A DNA stretch of 64,000 bases from Blastococcus saxobsidens (GTDB lineage: Bacteria; Actinomycetota; Actinomycetes; Mycobacteriales; Geodermatophilaceae), in contig NZ_POQT01000007.1 in assembly GCF_002938435.1 (NCBI RefSeq), forward strand, positions 62,001 to 126,000. Direction: 5' to 3'. The notes below the pieces were generated by a model. That model was not told the DNA's origin and did no database searches. It saw only the letters and a program-made list of their open reading frames with translations. Made by a program: the position numbers and the translations under genes. Below are positions 9,337 through 19,701 of this stretch, in pieces; the first letter of the stretch is position 1; each line of letters starts with the position of its first letter.

Positions 9337-9342
9337 AGTCTG
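9337..9342 (-). promoter_or_regulatory. CAGACT hexamer before a leaderless GTG start
   Basis: On the minus strand CAGACT lies six bases before the GTG at 9330. The same hexamer with 6-7 base spacing recurs before three other GTG starts in this window (near 20571, 37066 and 37879), so it is probably a real -10 variant. Confidence 0.5.
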
Positions 9343-9360
9343 CCGCCTGGCCGGCCCGCT

Positions 9361-9557
9361 CGCAGGGTCCCGACGCGCGCAGGGGACGTGCTGGAACGGC
9401 CCCCTCGCAGGGTCCCGACGCGCGCAGGGGACGTGCTGGAACGGCCCCCTCGCAGGGTCCCGACGCGCGCAGGGGACGTGCTGGAACGGCCCCCTCGCAG
9501 GGTCCCGACGCGCGCAGGGGACGTGCTGGAACGGCCCCCTCGCAGGGTCCCGACGCG
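9361..9557. repeat. 45-bp tandem repeat, four perfect copies plus a partial one
   Basis: Four identical 45-bp units run from 9361 to 9540, and the first 17 bases of a fifth follow. Each unit begins CGCAGGGTCCCGACGCG and contains GACGTGCTGGAACGG. The units are copies of the left half of the hairpin element at 9533-9590. The array fills most of the gap between the YihY-family gene and the 2'-5' RNA ligase gene and does not appear to code. Confidence 0.95.
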
Positions 9558-9590
9558 AGCTTGCGAGCGGTGGGGGGCGAGGGGGTCCTT
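9533..9590 (-). terminator. Stop-adjacent hairpin element, copy 1
   Basis: Read on the minus strand, the element begins right after the TAG of the 2'-5' RNA ligase gene with AAGGACCCCC and closes with GGGGGCC. The outer arms GGACCCCCTCGC and GCGAGGGGGCC pair with one bulge; an inner stem surrounds GCTCGCAAGCTCGCG. It belongs to a family of seven such elements in this window and probably ends transcription. Confidence 0.8.
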
Positions 9591-11221
<1,631 letters not shown>

Positions 11222-11272
11222 CTACCCCGTCCGAAACCGCCCGGCGCCGGGTCCGGGCCACCGAGGCGCAGG

Positions 11273-12382
11273 TCAGCGACCCGCGCCGGCGAGGGCGTCG
11301 TCCAGCGCGGCGAGGAAGACGTCGTCCTCCTCCGGGGTGCCGACGGTGACCCGGATCCCCTCCCCGGCGAAGGGGCGGGTGATGACCGCGCGGGCCTCCA
11401 GCGCCGCGGCCAGCTCCGCCGTCCGTTCCCCCAGCGGGAGCCAGACGAAGTTGGCCTGGCTGTCGGCCACCTCCAGGCCGCGGTCGTGCAGCGCGCCGGT
11501 CAGCCGCGCCCGCTCGGCCGTGACGGCCGCGCACCGGCGGCGCACCTCGTCCTCGCTGGCCAGGGCGGCGACGGCGGCCGCCTGCGCCACCATGCCGACG
11601 CTGAACGGCAGGTGCGTCTTGCGCACCGCCTCGGCGACCGCCGGGTCCTCGGCCAGCAGGTAGCCCACCCGCAGCCCGGCCAGCCCCCACGCCTTGGAGA
11701 ACGTGCGCAGGACGGCGACGTTCGGCCGGCCGCGCATGAGCTCCACGCCGTCGGGGACGTCGCGGTCGGTCACGAACTCCCGGTAGGCCTCGTCCAGGAC
11801 CACGAGGGTGTCGGTGGGGACGGCGTCGAGGAAGCGCTCGAGCTCCTGCCGGCGCACCGCCGTCCCGGTCGGGTTGTTGGGGTTGCAGACGAACACCAGC
11901 CGGGTGCTGTCGTCGATCTGAGCGGCCAGCGCCCCGAGGTCGTGGGTGTCGGGCGACCCCCCGTCCCGGCCCGCGACCAGCGGCACCTGGACGGCGCGGG
12001 CGCCGGCCACCCGTGCCAGCAGCGGGTACATCTCGAAGGACCGCCAGGCGAACGCGATGCTCGTGCCCGGGTCGTTGTACGCCTGCGCCAGCTCCTGGCA
12101 GATGGCGACGGCGCCGCAGCCGGTGGCCACCTGCGCCGGGTCGACGCCGTACCGGTCGGCCAGCGCGCGGGTGAGCACCACCGCGCCGTTGTCGGGGTAG
12201 CGGTTGGTCTCGGTGACCGCGGCGGTCACGGCCTGGACGACGGCGGGCAGGGGTGGGAAGGCCACCTCGTTGCTGGCCAGCTTCACCGCCCGCTCGACCC
12301 CGATCTCGCGCGCCAGGTCGGCGGGATTGCGGCCCGGCTTGTAGGCCGGGAGCGACTGCACCGCAGGTCGGGCGCTGACCAC
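11273..12382 (-). CDS. Histidinol-phosphate/aromatic aminotransferase
   Basis: This 369-residue PLP enzyme of aminotransferase class I/II transfers an amino group to histidinol-phosphate's keto precursor or to aryl 2-oxo acids (HisC/Pat group). It shows KLASNEV at the N terminus, CNPNNPTGT before the cofactor site, VLDEAYREF, and the PLP lysine in TFSKAWGLAGLRVGY. The GTG at 12382 has GGAGG five bases upstream and is preferred to the GTG at 12394, which would place AGGAGG immediately at the codon. No his genes are nearby, so an aromatic aminotransferase role (Pat) is more likely than HisC; this is inference. Confidence 0.85.
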   Translation of the reverse strand: MVSARPAVQSLPAYKPGRNPADLAREIGVERAVKLASNEVAFPPLPAVVQAVTAAVTETNRYPDNGAVVLTRALADRYGVDPAQVATGCGAVAICQELAQAYNDPGTSIAFAWRSFEMYPLLARVAGARAVQVPLVAGRDGGSPDTHDLGALAAQIDDSTRLVFVCNPNNPTGTAVRRQELERFLDAVPTDTLVVLDEAYREFVTDRDVPDGVELMRGRPNVAVLRTFSKAWGLAGLRVGYLLAEDPAVAEAVRKTHLPFSVGMVAQAAAVAALASEDEVRRRCAAVTAERARLTGALHDRGLEVADSQANFVWLPLGERTAELAAALEARAVITRPFAGEGIRVTVGTPEEDDVFLAALDDALAGAGR

Positions 12383-12411
12383 GAGATCCTCCACCTCCTG
12401 GGCCGCCCTCG

Positions 12412-12417
12412 TAGGGT
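12412..12417 (+). promoter_or_regulatory. -10 hexamer of leaderless galE
   Basis: TAGGGT ends seven bases before the ATG at 12424 with no ribosome site between, so the transcript probably begins at the start codon. Confidence 0.6.
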
Positions 12418-12423
12418 GACCCC

Positions 12424-13377
12424 ATGCGCGTACTCGTCGCCGGCGGAGCCGGCTACATCGGCAGCGTAGTGACGGCCGCGCTGCTGGCCGACGGTCACGA
12501 GGTCACCGTCCTCGACGACCTCTCGACCGGTCACGCGGACGCGGTGCCCGAGGGCGCGACGCTGGCCGAGGTGTCGCTGCACGACTCGGCCCCGGTGCTG
12601 GCCGAGGTCCGCCCCGAGGCGGTGCTGCACTTCGCGGCCAAGTCGCTGGTCGGCGTCTCCCAGCAGCGGCCCGAGGACTACTGGGACACCAACGTCGGCG
12701 GCACCTTCGCGCTGCTGGAGGCGATGCGGGCGGCCGACTGCCGGCGCATCGTCTTCTCCTCGACGGCGGCGACCTACGGCGAGCCCGACCAGGTGCCGAT
12801 CCGGGAGGACGCGCCCACCCGGCCGACGAACACCTACGGCGCCTCCAAGCTGGCGGTCGACCACATGCTGACCAGCTACGCCGTCGCGCACGGCTTCGCC
12901 GCGGTGAGCCTGCGGTACTTCAACGTGGCCGGCGCGGCGTACGGGCTGGGTGAGCGGCACGCCACCGAGACGCACCTGATCCCCCTGGCGCTGCAGGTCG
13001 CCTCCGGCCACCGGGACTCCCTGACCGTGTTCGGCCAGGACTACCCCACGCCCGACGGCACCTGCATCCGCGACTACGTGCACGTCGAGGACCTCTCCGA
13101 CGCGCACCTGCTGGCCCTGCCCGCCCCGGCGGCCGGCGAGCACCGGATCTACAACCTCGGCAACGGCACCGGCTTCTCCGTGCAGGAGATCGTCGAGGCG
13201 GCCCGCGAGGTCACCGGCCACCCGATCCCGGTGACCGTCGGCGAGCGACGGGCCGGCGACCCCGCGCAGCTGGTCGCCTCCAGCGACCGGATCCGGGACG
13301 AACTGGGCTGGACCCCGAAGCACACCGACCTGGTCGGCATCGTCCGCGACGCCTGGGCGGTCGCCCGCGCCCGTTGA
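12424..13377 (+). CDS. galE: UDP-glucose 4-epimerase
   Basis: This 317-residue short-chain dehydrogenase fold enzyme interconverts UDP-glucose and UDP-galactose in the cytosol, supplying galactose for surface polysaccharides. The NAD loop GGAGYIG is at residues 7-13; the catalytic SST and Y138-x-x-x-K142 are present; and RYFNVAGA and [12 protein letters not shown] mark the substrate side. It is slightly shorter than the E. coli enzyme (338). A perfect 27-bp inverted repeat follows the stop. Confidence 0.93.
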   Translation: MRVLVAGGAGYIGSVVTAALLADGHEVTVLDDLSTGHADAVPEGATLAEVSLHDSAPVLAEVRPEAVLHFAAKSLVGVSQQRPEDYWDTNVGGTFALLEAMRAADCRRIVFSSTAATYGEPDQVPIREDAPTRPTNTYGASKLAVDHMLTSYAVAHGFAAVSLRYFNVAGAAYGLGERHATETHLIPLALQVASGHRDSLTVFGQDYPTPDGTCIRDYVHVEDLSDAHLLALPAPAAGEHRIYNLGNGTGFSVQEIVEAAREVTGHPIPVTVGERRAGDPAQLVASSDRIRDELGWTPKHTDLVGIVRDAWAVARAR

Positions 13378-13380
13378 CCA

Positions 13381-13449
13381 CCCCGGGCATGGGAAGCGAT
13401 ACATGCGTCCTGGGCCGAAATCCGCATGTATCGCTTCCCATGCCCGGGG
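13381..13449. terminator. Perfect 27-bp inverted repeat between convergent genes
   Basis: The arms at 13381-13407 and 13423-13449 are exact reverse complements, separated by a 15-base loop. The stem contains the mixed-composition core GAAGCGATACATGCG rather than a pure GC tract. It fills the gap between galE and the convergent CBS-protein gene, so it probably ends transcription from both sides. Confidence 0.85.
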
Positions 13450-13458
13450 GGCTGGGCC

Positions 13459-14787
13459 TCAGCTCGCGGTCGTGACGCCGTCCTCGTCGTCGGGCACCGG
13501 AGCGGGCGGCGGGCTCACCCGCAGGCGGGCGATCCGTCGTCCGTCGAGCTCCAGGACCTCCAGCCGGCGGCCCTCGACCTCGACCGCGTCGCCCACCTCG
13601 GGCAGCCGGCCGAGCTCGGCAAGCACGAACCCGGCCGCCGTCTCGTAGGGGCCCTCGGGCAGCTGGAGCCCGGTGGCCTCGGTGAAGTCGTCGAGGTTCA
13701 GCAGGCCGTCGACCTCCCGCGGCGCGTCGGGTGACTGCTTGGCATCGGGCTCGACCTCCTCGTCGTACTCGTCGTAGATCTCCCCGATGACCTCCTCGAT
13801 GAGGTCCTCGAGGGTGACGATGCCGTCGGTGCCGCCGTACTCGTCGACGACGATGGCCAGGTGCTGGTTCTCCCGGCGCATCTCGCTGAGCACGGTGAGC
13901 ACGCCTGCAGTGCCCGGCAGCCGCTTCACCTCGCGGGCCAGGTCGCCGACGGTCGCGGCACGGCCGGCCGGGTGGTTGGGCAGGAAGAGATCGCGGACGT
14001 GCACGAAGCCCAGGACGTCGTCCTGGTCCCGGCCCGCGACCGGGAACCGCGACCAGTTGGACTCCGCGACCAGCTTCGCCGCGCGGCTGGCCGTCATGGA
14101 GGCATCCAGGAACTGGACCTCCGTGCGGGGGGTCATGACCTCGCGGACCTCGCGCTCACCGGCGCGGAAGACCTCGTCGATGAGCCGGCGCTCGTCGCTG
14201 CTGAGCGACTCGTGCGCGGCCACCAGGTCGCGCAGCTCCTCCTGGCTGATGGCCTCACCGCTGGCCTTCGGGTCGGCGCCGACCAGCCGGACGAGGCCGT
14301 TGGTCGACTTCGAGAGCAGCCAGATGACGGGCCGGGACAGCTTCGCGATGGCGTTGAGCGGCGCGGCGACGAGGAGGGCGAAGCCCTCGGCGCGCTGCAG
14401 CGCCAGGCGCTTGGGCGTGAGCTCCCCGACCACCAGGGACACGTAGCTGATCGCGATCGTGACCAGCACCAGCGCCAGCGTGCCGGACAGGCCCTCGCTC
14501 AGCCCGCGGGTCTGCATCCAGTCGGCCAGCGGGGCCGACAGCGTGCTGGCACCGAACGCAGCGGAGAAGAACCCGGCCAGCGTGACGCCGACCTGGACGG
14601 CGGCCAGGAACTGGTTGGGGTCCTTGAGCAGCTTCTGCACCGCCAGGCCGCGGCGTCCGCCCTGCTCGCCCATCGCGCGGACCTGCGACTCGCGCAGGGA
14701 GACCAGGGCGATCTCGGCTCCGGCGAACACGCCGCCGACCAGCACGAACGCGATGACCATGACGATGTTGAGCCATACGTCGCTCAC
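13459..14787 (-). CDS. CorC/HlyC-type membrane protein with CBS domains
   Basis: This protein of about 442 residues has an N-terminal DUF21/CNNM membrane domain with three to four helices (residues 1-190), a paired CBS domain (about 205-330, with REVMTPRTEV and VVDEYGGTDGIVTLEDLIEEV) and a C-terminal CorC_HlyC domain (about 350-425). Family members are linked to magnesium/cobalt or sodium handling. The GTG at 14787 puts the first helix directly after SDVWLN and has GAGGAG upstream; the longer frame adds only a Pro/Ser-rich leader. Confidence 0.9.
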   Translation of the reverse strand: MSDVWLNIVMVIAFVLVGGVFAGAEIALVSLRESQVRAMGEQGGRRGLAVQKLLKDPNQFLAAVQVGVTLAGFFSAAFGASTLSAPLADWMQTRGLSEGLSGTLALVLVTIAISYVSLVVGELTPKRLALQRAEGFALLVAAPLNAIAKLSRPVIWLLSKSTNGLVRLVGADPKASGEAISQEELRDLVAAHESLSSDERRLIDEVFRAGEREVREVMTPRTEVQFLDASMTASRAAKLVAESNWSRFPVAGRDQDDVLGFVHVRDLFLPNHPAGRAATVGDLAREVKRLPGTAGVLTVLSEMRRENQHLAIVVDEYGGTDGIVTLEDLIEEVIGEIYDEYDEEVEPDAKQSPDAPREVDGLLNLDDFTEATGLQLPEGPYETAAGFVLAELGRLPEVGDAVEVEGRRLEVLELDGRRIARLRVSPPPAPVPDDEDGVTTAS

Positions 14788-14975
14788 CGGCGGCGTGCTC
14801 CTCGGGGGGTGTTGGGGCGGGACGGACGGGTCCATGGTGCCCGGTCCGTGCGACACGTCGGGCGGGCGAGTCCCCCGGCGGCCGCGTCGAGGGACTCGAA
14901 TTCGGGACTACCGCAACCGCTCGCGCACGATTAGTCTCGGATTGATAACAGATCGTGATCGTTCTGAGGATCCAC

Positions 14976-15875
14976 ATGCACCACCGGCCCGCCGGTCCCC
15001 CGCTGTCCGTCCGCCTCTCCGCCGCCGTCCGGCGGATCTGGCTGCTCCTCCGCCTCTCCGGCCGCCGCGTCGCCCTGGGTGCCGTCGCGACCGTGGCGGT
15101 CACCGCGGTCCTGCTCGCCGTGCCGGTGACCGTCAACGTGCCGGAGGTGCTCTCGCTGGACCCGTCGGCCGGTTCGTCGTCGTCGTCCTCGTCGTCCTCG
15201 TCGCCCGCGTCGTCGGCCTCGTCGGCCGGCCGGTCCTCGGCGGAGTCGTCCACCTCCGTCTTCCCCGAGCAGCCGCTGCCGTCGACGACGACGCCCGGCA
15301 CGGGGCCGGCCCCGTCGGCCGCGGCCCCGGAACCGGCTCCCGTCGAGGAGCCCGCGCCCGCTCCCGAGGTGACCGCGCCCCGCACGCCGGCCGACGCGCC
15401 CACGACGTCCCCCAGCCCGTCGGCGGCCGCCACCACGCCGCGCGAGACCCCGCCCGCCGCCCCGGCGCCCGCCCCTGCTCCCGCTGCCGTCGTCACCCCC
15501 GCGGCCCTCGGCGACGAGGCCGAGGTCCTGTCGCTGGTGAACGCGGCGCGCGCCGACGCCGGGTGCGGCGCCCTCGTGGCCGACCCGGGCCTGGCCGCCG
15601 TCGCCCGTGCGCACAGCGCGGACATGCGCGACCGGGGCTTCTTCGCCCACGTGAACCTCGCCGGGCAGGACCCGTTCCAGCGGGCCGCCGCCGCGGGGGT
15701 CACCGCCCGGGCCGAGAACATCGCCCGCGGGCAGCAGGACGCGGCCGGCGTCATGGCCTCGTGGATGGACAGCCCCGGGCACCGCGCCAACATCCTCGAC
15801 TGCGACCTGCGGTCGCTCGGGGTCGGCGTCGCCGACGGCGCCGGCGGCCCCTGGTGGACCCAAATCTTCGGCTGA
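14976..15875 (+). CDS. Secreted CAP-domain (SCP/PR1) protein
   Basis: This 299-residue exported protein has an N-terminal hydrophobic anchor (about residues 25-50), a Ser run followed by a long Pro/Ala/Ser/Glu-rich linker to about residue 180, and a C-terminal CAP domain. The CAP core shows LVNAARADAGCG, ARAHSADM, FFAHVN, ENIARG and SPGHRANIL. Function of bacterial CAP proteins is poorly known; wall or extracellular binding is likely. The ATG at 14976 has TGAGGA five bases upstream and is preferred to the start at 14955. Confidence 0.88.
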   Translation: MHHRPAGPPLSVRLSAAVRRIWLLLRLSGRRVALGAVATVAVTAVLLAVPVTVNVPEVLSLDPSAGSSSSSSSSSSPASSASSAGRSSAESSTSVFPEQPLPSTTTPGTGPAPSAAAPEPAPVEEPAPAPEVTAPRTPADAPTTSPSPSAAATTPRETPPAAPAPAPAPAAVVTPAALGDEAEVLSLVNAARADAGCGALVADPGLAAVARAHSADMRDRGFFAHVNLAGQDPFQRAAAAGVTARAENIARGQQDAAGVMASWMDSPGHRANILDCDLRSLGVGVADGAGGPWWTQIFG

Positions 15876-15913
15876 CAGACCCGGCCGCCGCTCGACGAGC
15901 ACCCTTGCGGCCT

Positions 15914-15965
15914 TGCGCGCCGAGGTAGGGCCCTGCGTCGTCCTCCAGGGCCCTACTTCCGCGCA
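15914..15965. terminator. Inverted repeat between CAP gene and DUF559 gene
   Basis: GTAGGGCCCTG at 15925-15935 pairs perfectly with 15946-15956, and TGCGCG/CGCGCA flank it. It lies between the CAP gene and the convergent frameshifted gene and is probably a bidirectional terminator. A TAG that could once have ended the convergent gene lies inside it, in the third reading frame. Confidence 0.7.
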
Positions 15966-15966
15966 C

Positions 15967-16844
15967 GAGGTCGTCGAGCAGGCCACGGACGCGGGCGATG
16001 AGCGCCTCCGGGTCCCGCAGGTCGGCGGCGTGACGTGCAGGACCGTCCAGCCTGCCTCCACCAACCGGTTGAGCCGACGCCGGTCCTCGGCGAACTGACC
16101 GGGTTCGGCGTGCCAGGCGCCGTCGTACTCGATCGCCACCCGCTGCTCGACGAAGGCCAGGTCGACGCGGGCCACGAAGTCCCCCGCCGCGTTCCGGATC
16201 GTGTGCTGTGGAGTGGCGACCAGCCCGGCGAGGGCCAAGAGGACCCTCAGCCGCGTCTCCGGCTGGCTCTCCGAACGCGGATCCGCCATGCCGACCGCTC
16301 GCTGCGCACGGCGTGCACCTCGGGCCTGCCCCATAGCCCGTGCAGCTTCCGCCAGTTCCCCGCGACCGGCGACCACCCGAGCGAGGAGGACGTCGAGGGC
16401 GATCACGCCCTCGACGAGCGGCTCCACCCGAGCGATGTCCAGGGCCGTGCGCACGCCGGTGGTGCACCGACGACCACGCACGACCACGACGTCCGACTCG
16501 GGCAGGGGCACCCGGCGGATGCGCAGGCCGGCCACGGGACCGAACCGCACGTCCGGCGGCACGGTCACCTCGACCGGTCCACTGGCGTCCACCAGCTCCC
16601 GGGCACCGTGCAGGTACGCCGCCGTGCGCCCGCTGAAGACCCCGGCCGACGGGACGAGCAACGAGGCCCCGGAGACGCGGAGATCGAAGGTCATCGGCAG
16701 GCCGGCGTCGGCGTAGACGTCCCGGTAGAGACGACGCCAGGCCGACGAACGGAGCGAATCCCGCGTCAGCAGGCCGGCGGCCACCGCATCCGCGCCCCGG
16801 AAGACCCGCCCGACGAGGGGCTCGGGACGACGGGGCGCAGGCAC
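15967..16844 (-). pseudogene. DUF559-type (AbiEi/endonuclease-like) protein, frameshifted near the 3' end
   Basis: The frame starting at GTG 16844 codes for a two-part protein: an N-terminal winged-helix/AbiEi-like part with AYLHGARELV and TALDIARVE, then a DUF559-like nuclease-fold part with VDLAFVEQRVAIEYDGAWHA. After GWTVLHVT (about 16032) the frame changes to nonsense that never stops before the CAP gene. The expected end, AADLRDPEALIARVRGLLDD, is in another frame. One missing base in the GGCGGCG run at about 16027-16034 explains this. Neither frame has a stop at the expected place, so the 3' boundary is arbitrary. Either a recent mutation or an assembly error. Confidence 0.7.
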
Positions 16845-16900
16845 GTCCGCAGGATGCCGTGCGCGGCCGGGTTCACGCGCACGCCGTCCACAGGCCCCAT

Positions 16901-16952
16901 GTGCGCTGAACCAGGGCTCTACGGGACCACGCGGAGCCCTCGTTCACCGCAC
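16901..16952. repeat. 19-bp imperfect inverted repeat
   Basis: GTGCGCTGAACCAGGGCTC at 16901-16919 pairs with 16934-16952 at 17 of 19 positions. It is the first of three consecutive hairpins in the gap between icd and the frameshifted gene. It lies upstream of that gene, so it could act on its message or mark a lost gene end. Confidence 0.7.
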
Positions 16953-17008
16953 GAGGCGTCCAACAGCGCACCGGGACGGCCGCCGGCGGACGGGCCCCGG
17001 ACGCACGA

Positions 17009-17039
17009 CGGCCTCCTCACCACGGGGGTGAGGAGGCCG
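17009..17039. terminator. 13-bp perfect hairpin downstream of icd
   Basis: CGGCCTCCTCACC at 17009-17021 pairs exactly with 17027-17039 around a five-base loop. It follows the stop-adjacent hairpin of icd and probably backs up termination. Confidence 0.75.
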
Positions 17040-17042
17040 CGT

Positions 17043-17100
17043 GGCCCCGTCCGGAGGCTCACCCCGAGCGTGCGAGGGGTGAGAGGGACGGGGTCCTCTT
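17043..17100 (-). terminator. Stop-adjacent hairpin element, copy 2 (icd)
   Basis: Read on the minus strand it begins with AAGAGGACCCCGTCC directly after the icd TGA and ends GGACGGGGCC. Outer arms pair almost fully and an inner stem CTCACCCC/GGGGTGAG flanks GCACGCTC. The T-run CTCTTT lies at the start rather than the end of the element in this orientation. Confidence 0.8.
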
Positions 17101-18315
17101 TCAGGCCATGGCCTTCTGCAGGTTGCTGTCGATGGCCGCCAGGAAGTCCTGGGTGGTCAGCCACGGGGCGTCCTTGGAGATCAGCAGCGCCAGGTCCTTG
17201 GTCATCTGACCGCTCTCGACGGTCTCGATGCAGACCCGCTCCAGAATCTCGGCGAAGCGGGTCACGTCGGGGGTGTTGTCAAGCTTGCCGCGGTGGGCCA
17301 GGCCCCGGGTCCAGGCGAAGATCGACGCGATCGGGTTGGTCGACGTCTCCTTGCCCTGCTGGTGCTGCCGGAAGTGGCGGGTGACCGTGCCGTGGGCGGC
17401 CTCGGCCTCGACCGTGCGGCCGTCGGGGCTCATGAGCACCGAGGTCATCAGGCCCAGCGAGCCGAAACCCTGAGCGACGGTGTCGGACTGGACGTCGCCG
17501 TCGTAGTTCTTGCAGGCCCAGACGTAACCGCCCTCCCACTTGAGGGACGCGGCGACCATGTCGTCGATCAGCCGGTGCTCGTAGGTGATGCCGGCGGCGT
17601 CGAACTGGTCCTTGAACTCGGCCTCGAAGACCTCCTGGAACAGGTCCTTGAACCGGCCGTCGTAGGCCTTGAGGATCGTGTTCTTGGTGGACAGGTAGAC
17701 CGGGTACCCGCGCTGCAGGCCGTAGTTCATCGAGGCCCGGGCGAAGTCGCGGATCGAGTCGTCGAGGTTGTACATCGCCATGGCGACGCCGCCACCGGGC
17801 GACTGGAAGACCTCGTGCTGGATCGGCTCGCCGCCGTCCTTGGGCTGGAAGGTGATCGTCAGCGTCCCCTCACCGGGGAACTTGAAGTCGGTCGCCCGGT
17901 ACTGGTCACCGAACGCGTGACGGCCGACGACGATCGGCTTGGTCCAGCCGGGCACCAGCCGCGGCACGTTCTGCATGATGATCGGCTCGCGGAAGATGAC
18001 GCCGCCGAGGATGTTGCGGATCGTCCCGTTCGGGGACCGCCACATCTTCTTCAGGCCGAACTCCTCGACGCGCGCCTCGTCGGGGGTGATGGTGGCGCAC
18101 TTGACGCCCACGCCGTGCTTCTTGATGGCGTTGGCGGCGTCGACGGTGATCTGGTCGTCGGTCTCGTCGCGCTTCTCGATGCCGAGGTCGTAGTACTCGA
18201 GGTTGACGTCGAGGTACGGGAGGATCAGCTGGTCCTTGATGAACTGCCAGATGATCCGGGTCATCTCGTCGCCGTCGAGCTCGACGACGGTGCCCTCGAC
18301 CTTGATCTTGCTCAC
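17101..18315 (-). CDS. icd: NADP-dependent isocitrate dehydrogenase, homodimeric type
   Basis: This 404-residue TCA-cycle enzyme converts isocitrate to 2-oxoglutarate and makes NADPH. Its length and motifs ([12 protein letters not shown] at the N terminus, [33 protein letters not shown]) match the eukaryote-like homodimeric class found in mycobacteria, not the monomeric 740-residue class. The GTG start has AAGGAGAACGC upstream. It follows mdh on the same strand; a stop-adjacent hairpin lies after each of the two genes. Confidence 0.97.
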   Translation of the reverse strand: MSKIKVEGTVVELDGDEMTRIIWQFIKDQLILPYLDVNLEYYDLGIEKRDETDDQITVDAANAIKKHGVGVKCATITPDEARVEEFGLKKMWRSPNGTIRNILGGVIFREPIIMQNVPRLVPGWTKPIVVGRHAFGDQYRATDFKFPGEGTLTITFQPKDGGEPIQHEVFQSPGGGVAMAMYNLDDSIRDFARASMNYGLQRGYPVYLSTKNTILKAYDGRFKDLFQEVFEAEFKDQFDAAGITYEHRLIDDMVAASLKWEGGYVWACKNYDGDVQSDTVAQGFGSLGLMTSVLMSPDGRTVEAEAAHGTVTRHFRQHQQGKETSTNPIASIFAWTRGLAHRGKLDNTPDVTRFAEILERVCIETVESGQMTKDLALLISKDAPWLTTQDFLAAIDSNLQKAMA

Positions 18316-18337
18316 GCGTTCTCCTTGTTGCTGTCGT

Positions 18338-18397
18338 GGCCCCGCTGCAGGGCCCCGCCGCGAGCGTGCGAGCGGTGGGGGGCAGAGGGGTCCTTTT
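18338..18397 (-). terminator. Stop-adjacent hairpin element, copy 3 (mdh)
   Basis: It starts with AAAAAGGACCCCTC directly after the mdh TGA and closes with GCAGCGGGGCC. The centre CACCGCTCGCACGCTCGCG matches other copies closely. It separates mdh from icd, overlapping the icd upstream region. Confidence 0.8.
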
Positions 18398-19351
18398 TCA
18401 GAGGTCGGCTACGTCGGCCTGCTTGGCGCGCACCGCTTCGGCCGCCTCGCGCAGGCCTGCCAGTTCGTCCTCCGACAGGTCGCTCTCGACGACGCGCTTC
18501 ACGCCCCCGCGGCCGATCTCGGCCTCCACCCCCAGGTACACCCCGGAGATGCCGTACTCACCGTCCACCCAGGTGCACACCGGCATCACGGCGCCGGAGT
18601 CCTCCATGACCGCCCGTGCCATGCGGGCGGCGGCGGCGGACGGAGCGTAGTAGGCCGACCCTGTCTTGAGCAGGGCGACCACCTCTGCGCCCCCGTTGCG
18701 GGTGCGCTGGACCAGGTGCTCGATGCGGTCGGCGGGGAGCACGTCGGACAGCGGCCTGCCGTCGACGGTGCAGCGCGAGGGCACCGGGACCATCGTGTCG
18801 CCGTGCGAGCCGAGGGTCAGCGTGCGCACGGAGGCGACCGGCACGCCGACCTCCTCGGCCACGAAGGTGGAGAAGCGCGCGGTGTCGAGCATCCCGGCCT
18901 GACCCATCACCCGCTGGTGCGGGAAGCCGGTGGCGATCTGGGCCAGCGCGGTCATCTCGTCGAGCGGGTTGGAGACGACGACGACGACGGCGTCGGGCGA
19001 GGTCTTCGCGATGTTCTCCGAGACCTGGCGGACGATCCCGGCGTTGGTCTCGATCAGGTCCATGCGGCTCATGCCCGGCTTCCGGGGCAGCCCGGCGGTG
19101 ACGACGACGACGTCGGACTTCTCGGTGCCCTCGTAGGAGCCGCCGCCGACACCCACCACCCGGGTCTCGAAGCCCTCGATGGGGCGTGACTGGTTCATGT
19201 CGAGGGCCAGGCCCTCGGGCTTGCCCTCGACGATGTCGGTGAGGACGACGGTCTCGAAGACGTCGTACTCCGCGAGTCGGAGGGCGGTGGTGGAGCCGTA
19301 GAACCCGGCGCCGACGACGGTCACCTTGCCGCTTCTGGGCTGCGCTGCCAT
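18398..19351 (-). CDS. mdh: Malate dehydrogenase
   Basis: This 317-residue lactate/malate dehydrogenase family enzyme oxidises malate to oxaloacetate. The NAD loop [10 protein letters not shown] lies near the N terminus, the substrate arginine region is [13 protein letters not shown], the NPLDEMT stretch follows, and the catalytic histidine is in [10 protein letters not shown]. It resembles the LDH-like malate dehydrogenase group. The ATG at 19351 is preceded by TAGGTT with seven bases between, and no ribosome site, so the message is probably leaderless; a longer frame to 19372 is less likely. Confidence 0.93.
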   Translation of the reverse strand: MAAQPRSGKVTVVGAGFYGSTTALRLAEYDVFETVVLTDIVEGKPEGLALDMNQSRPIEGFETRVVGVGGGSYEGTEKSDVVVVTAGLPRKPGMSRMDLIETNAGIVRQVSENIAKTSPDAVVVVVSNPLDEMTALAQIATGFPHQRVMGQAGMLDTARFSTFVAEEVGVPVASVRTLTLGSHGDTMVPVPSRCTVDGRPLSDVLPADRIEHLVQRTRNGGAEVVALLKTGSAYYAPSAAAARMARAVMEDSGAVMPVCTWVDGEYGISGVYLGVEAEIGRGGVKRVVESDLSEDELAGLREAAEAVRAKQADVADL

Positions 19352-19358
19352 GGCCGCC

Positions 19359-19364
19359 AACCTA
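19359..19364 (-). promoter_or_regulatory. -10 hexamer of leaderless mdh
   Basis: On the minus strand TAGGTT lies seven bases before the ATG at 19351, consistent with transcription starting at the start codon. Confidence 0.55.
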
Positions 19365-19399
19365 GCCCCCACCGTCGCCGACCGCTGCCCTGGGCGTCC

Positions 19400-19699
19400 T
19401 CACGTGCCCGGCACCGCCAGCGCGACGCCGGTGAGCGCGAGCCCGACGCCGGCGAGCAGGACGACGTCGACGGCCCGGCCGCGCACGGCCAGGAACCCGA
19501 CCTGCCGTGCCGGGAGGAGCAGCCGGAGCAGCGCGGCGCCGACCAGCGAGAGGCCGACGACGACCAGGCCGATCCGCCAGTGCTCGAAGGTGACCAGCAG
19601 CAGCCCGGCCCCGACCGCGAGCAGCACAGCGAGCAGCGGGAGCTGGCGGATCACGCCGGCCAGGAAGGGCCGGCGGACGTAGAGCGGCGGGCGGGTCAC
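19400..19699 (-). CDS. DUF3017-like small membrane protein
   Basis: This 99-residue protein has three hydrophobic helices separated by short basic loops (RRPFLAGVIRQLPLL, then two more). Size, topology and position directly after folD match the DUF3017 family of actinobacteria, whose function is unknown. The GTG at 19699 stands two bases after the folD stop, so the two are cotranscribed. Confidence 0.75.
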   Translation of the reverse strand: MTRPPLYVRRPFLAGVIRQLPLLAVLLAVGAGLLLVTFEHWRIGLVVVGLSLVGAALLRLLLPARQVGFLAVRGRAVDVVLLAGVGLALTGVALAVPGT

Positions 19700-19701
19700 G
19701 G

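Noticed and set aside
9361-9557. CRISPR array
   Set aside because: The units are contiguous 45-bp tandem copies with no unique spacers and no cas genes nearby.
14870-14945. tRNA-like segment containing GGGACTCGAATTC
   Set aside because: No acceptor stem or anticodon arm can be formed around it.
14931-16844. A 637-codon open frame on the minus strand across the CAP gene
   Set aside because: Only the first ~270 codons resemble a protein; the rest is antisense to the CAP-domain gene with Gly/Arg-rich nonsense.
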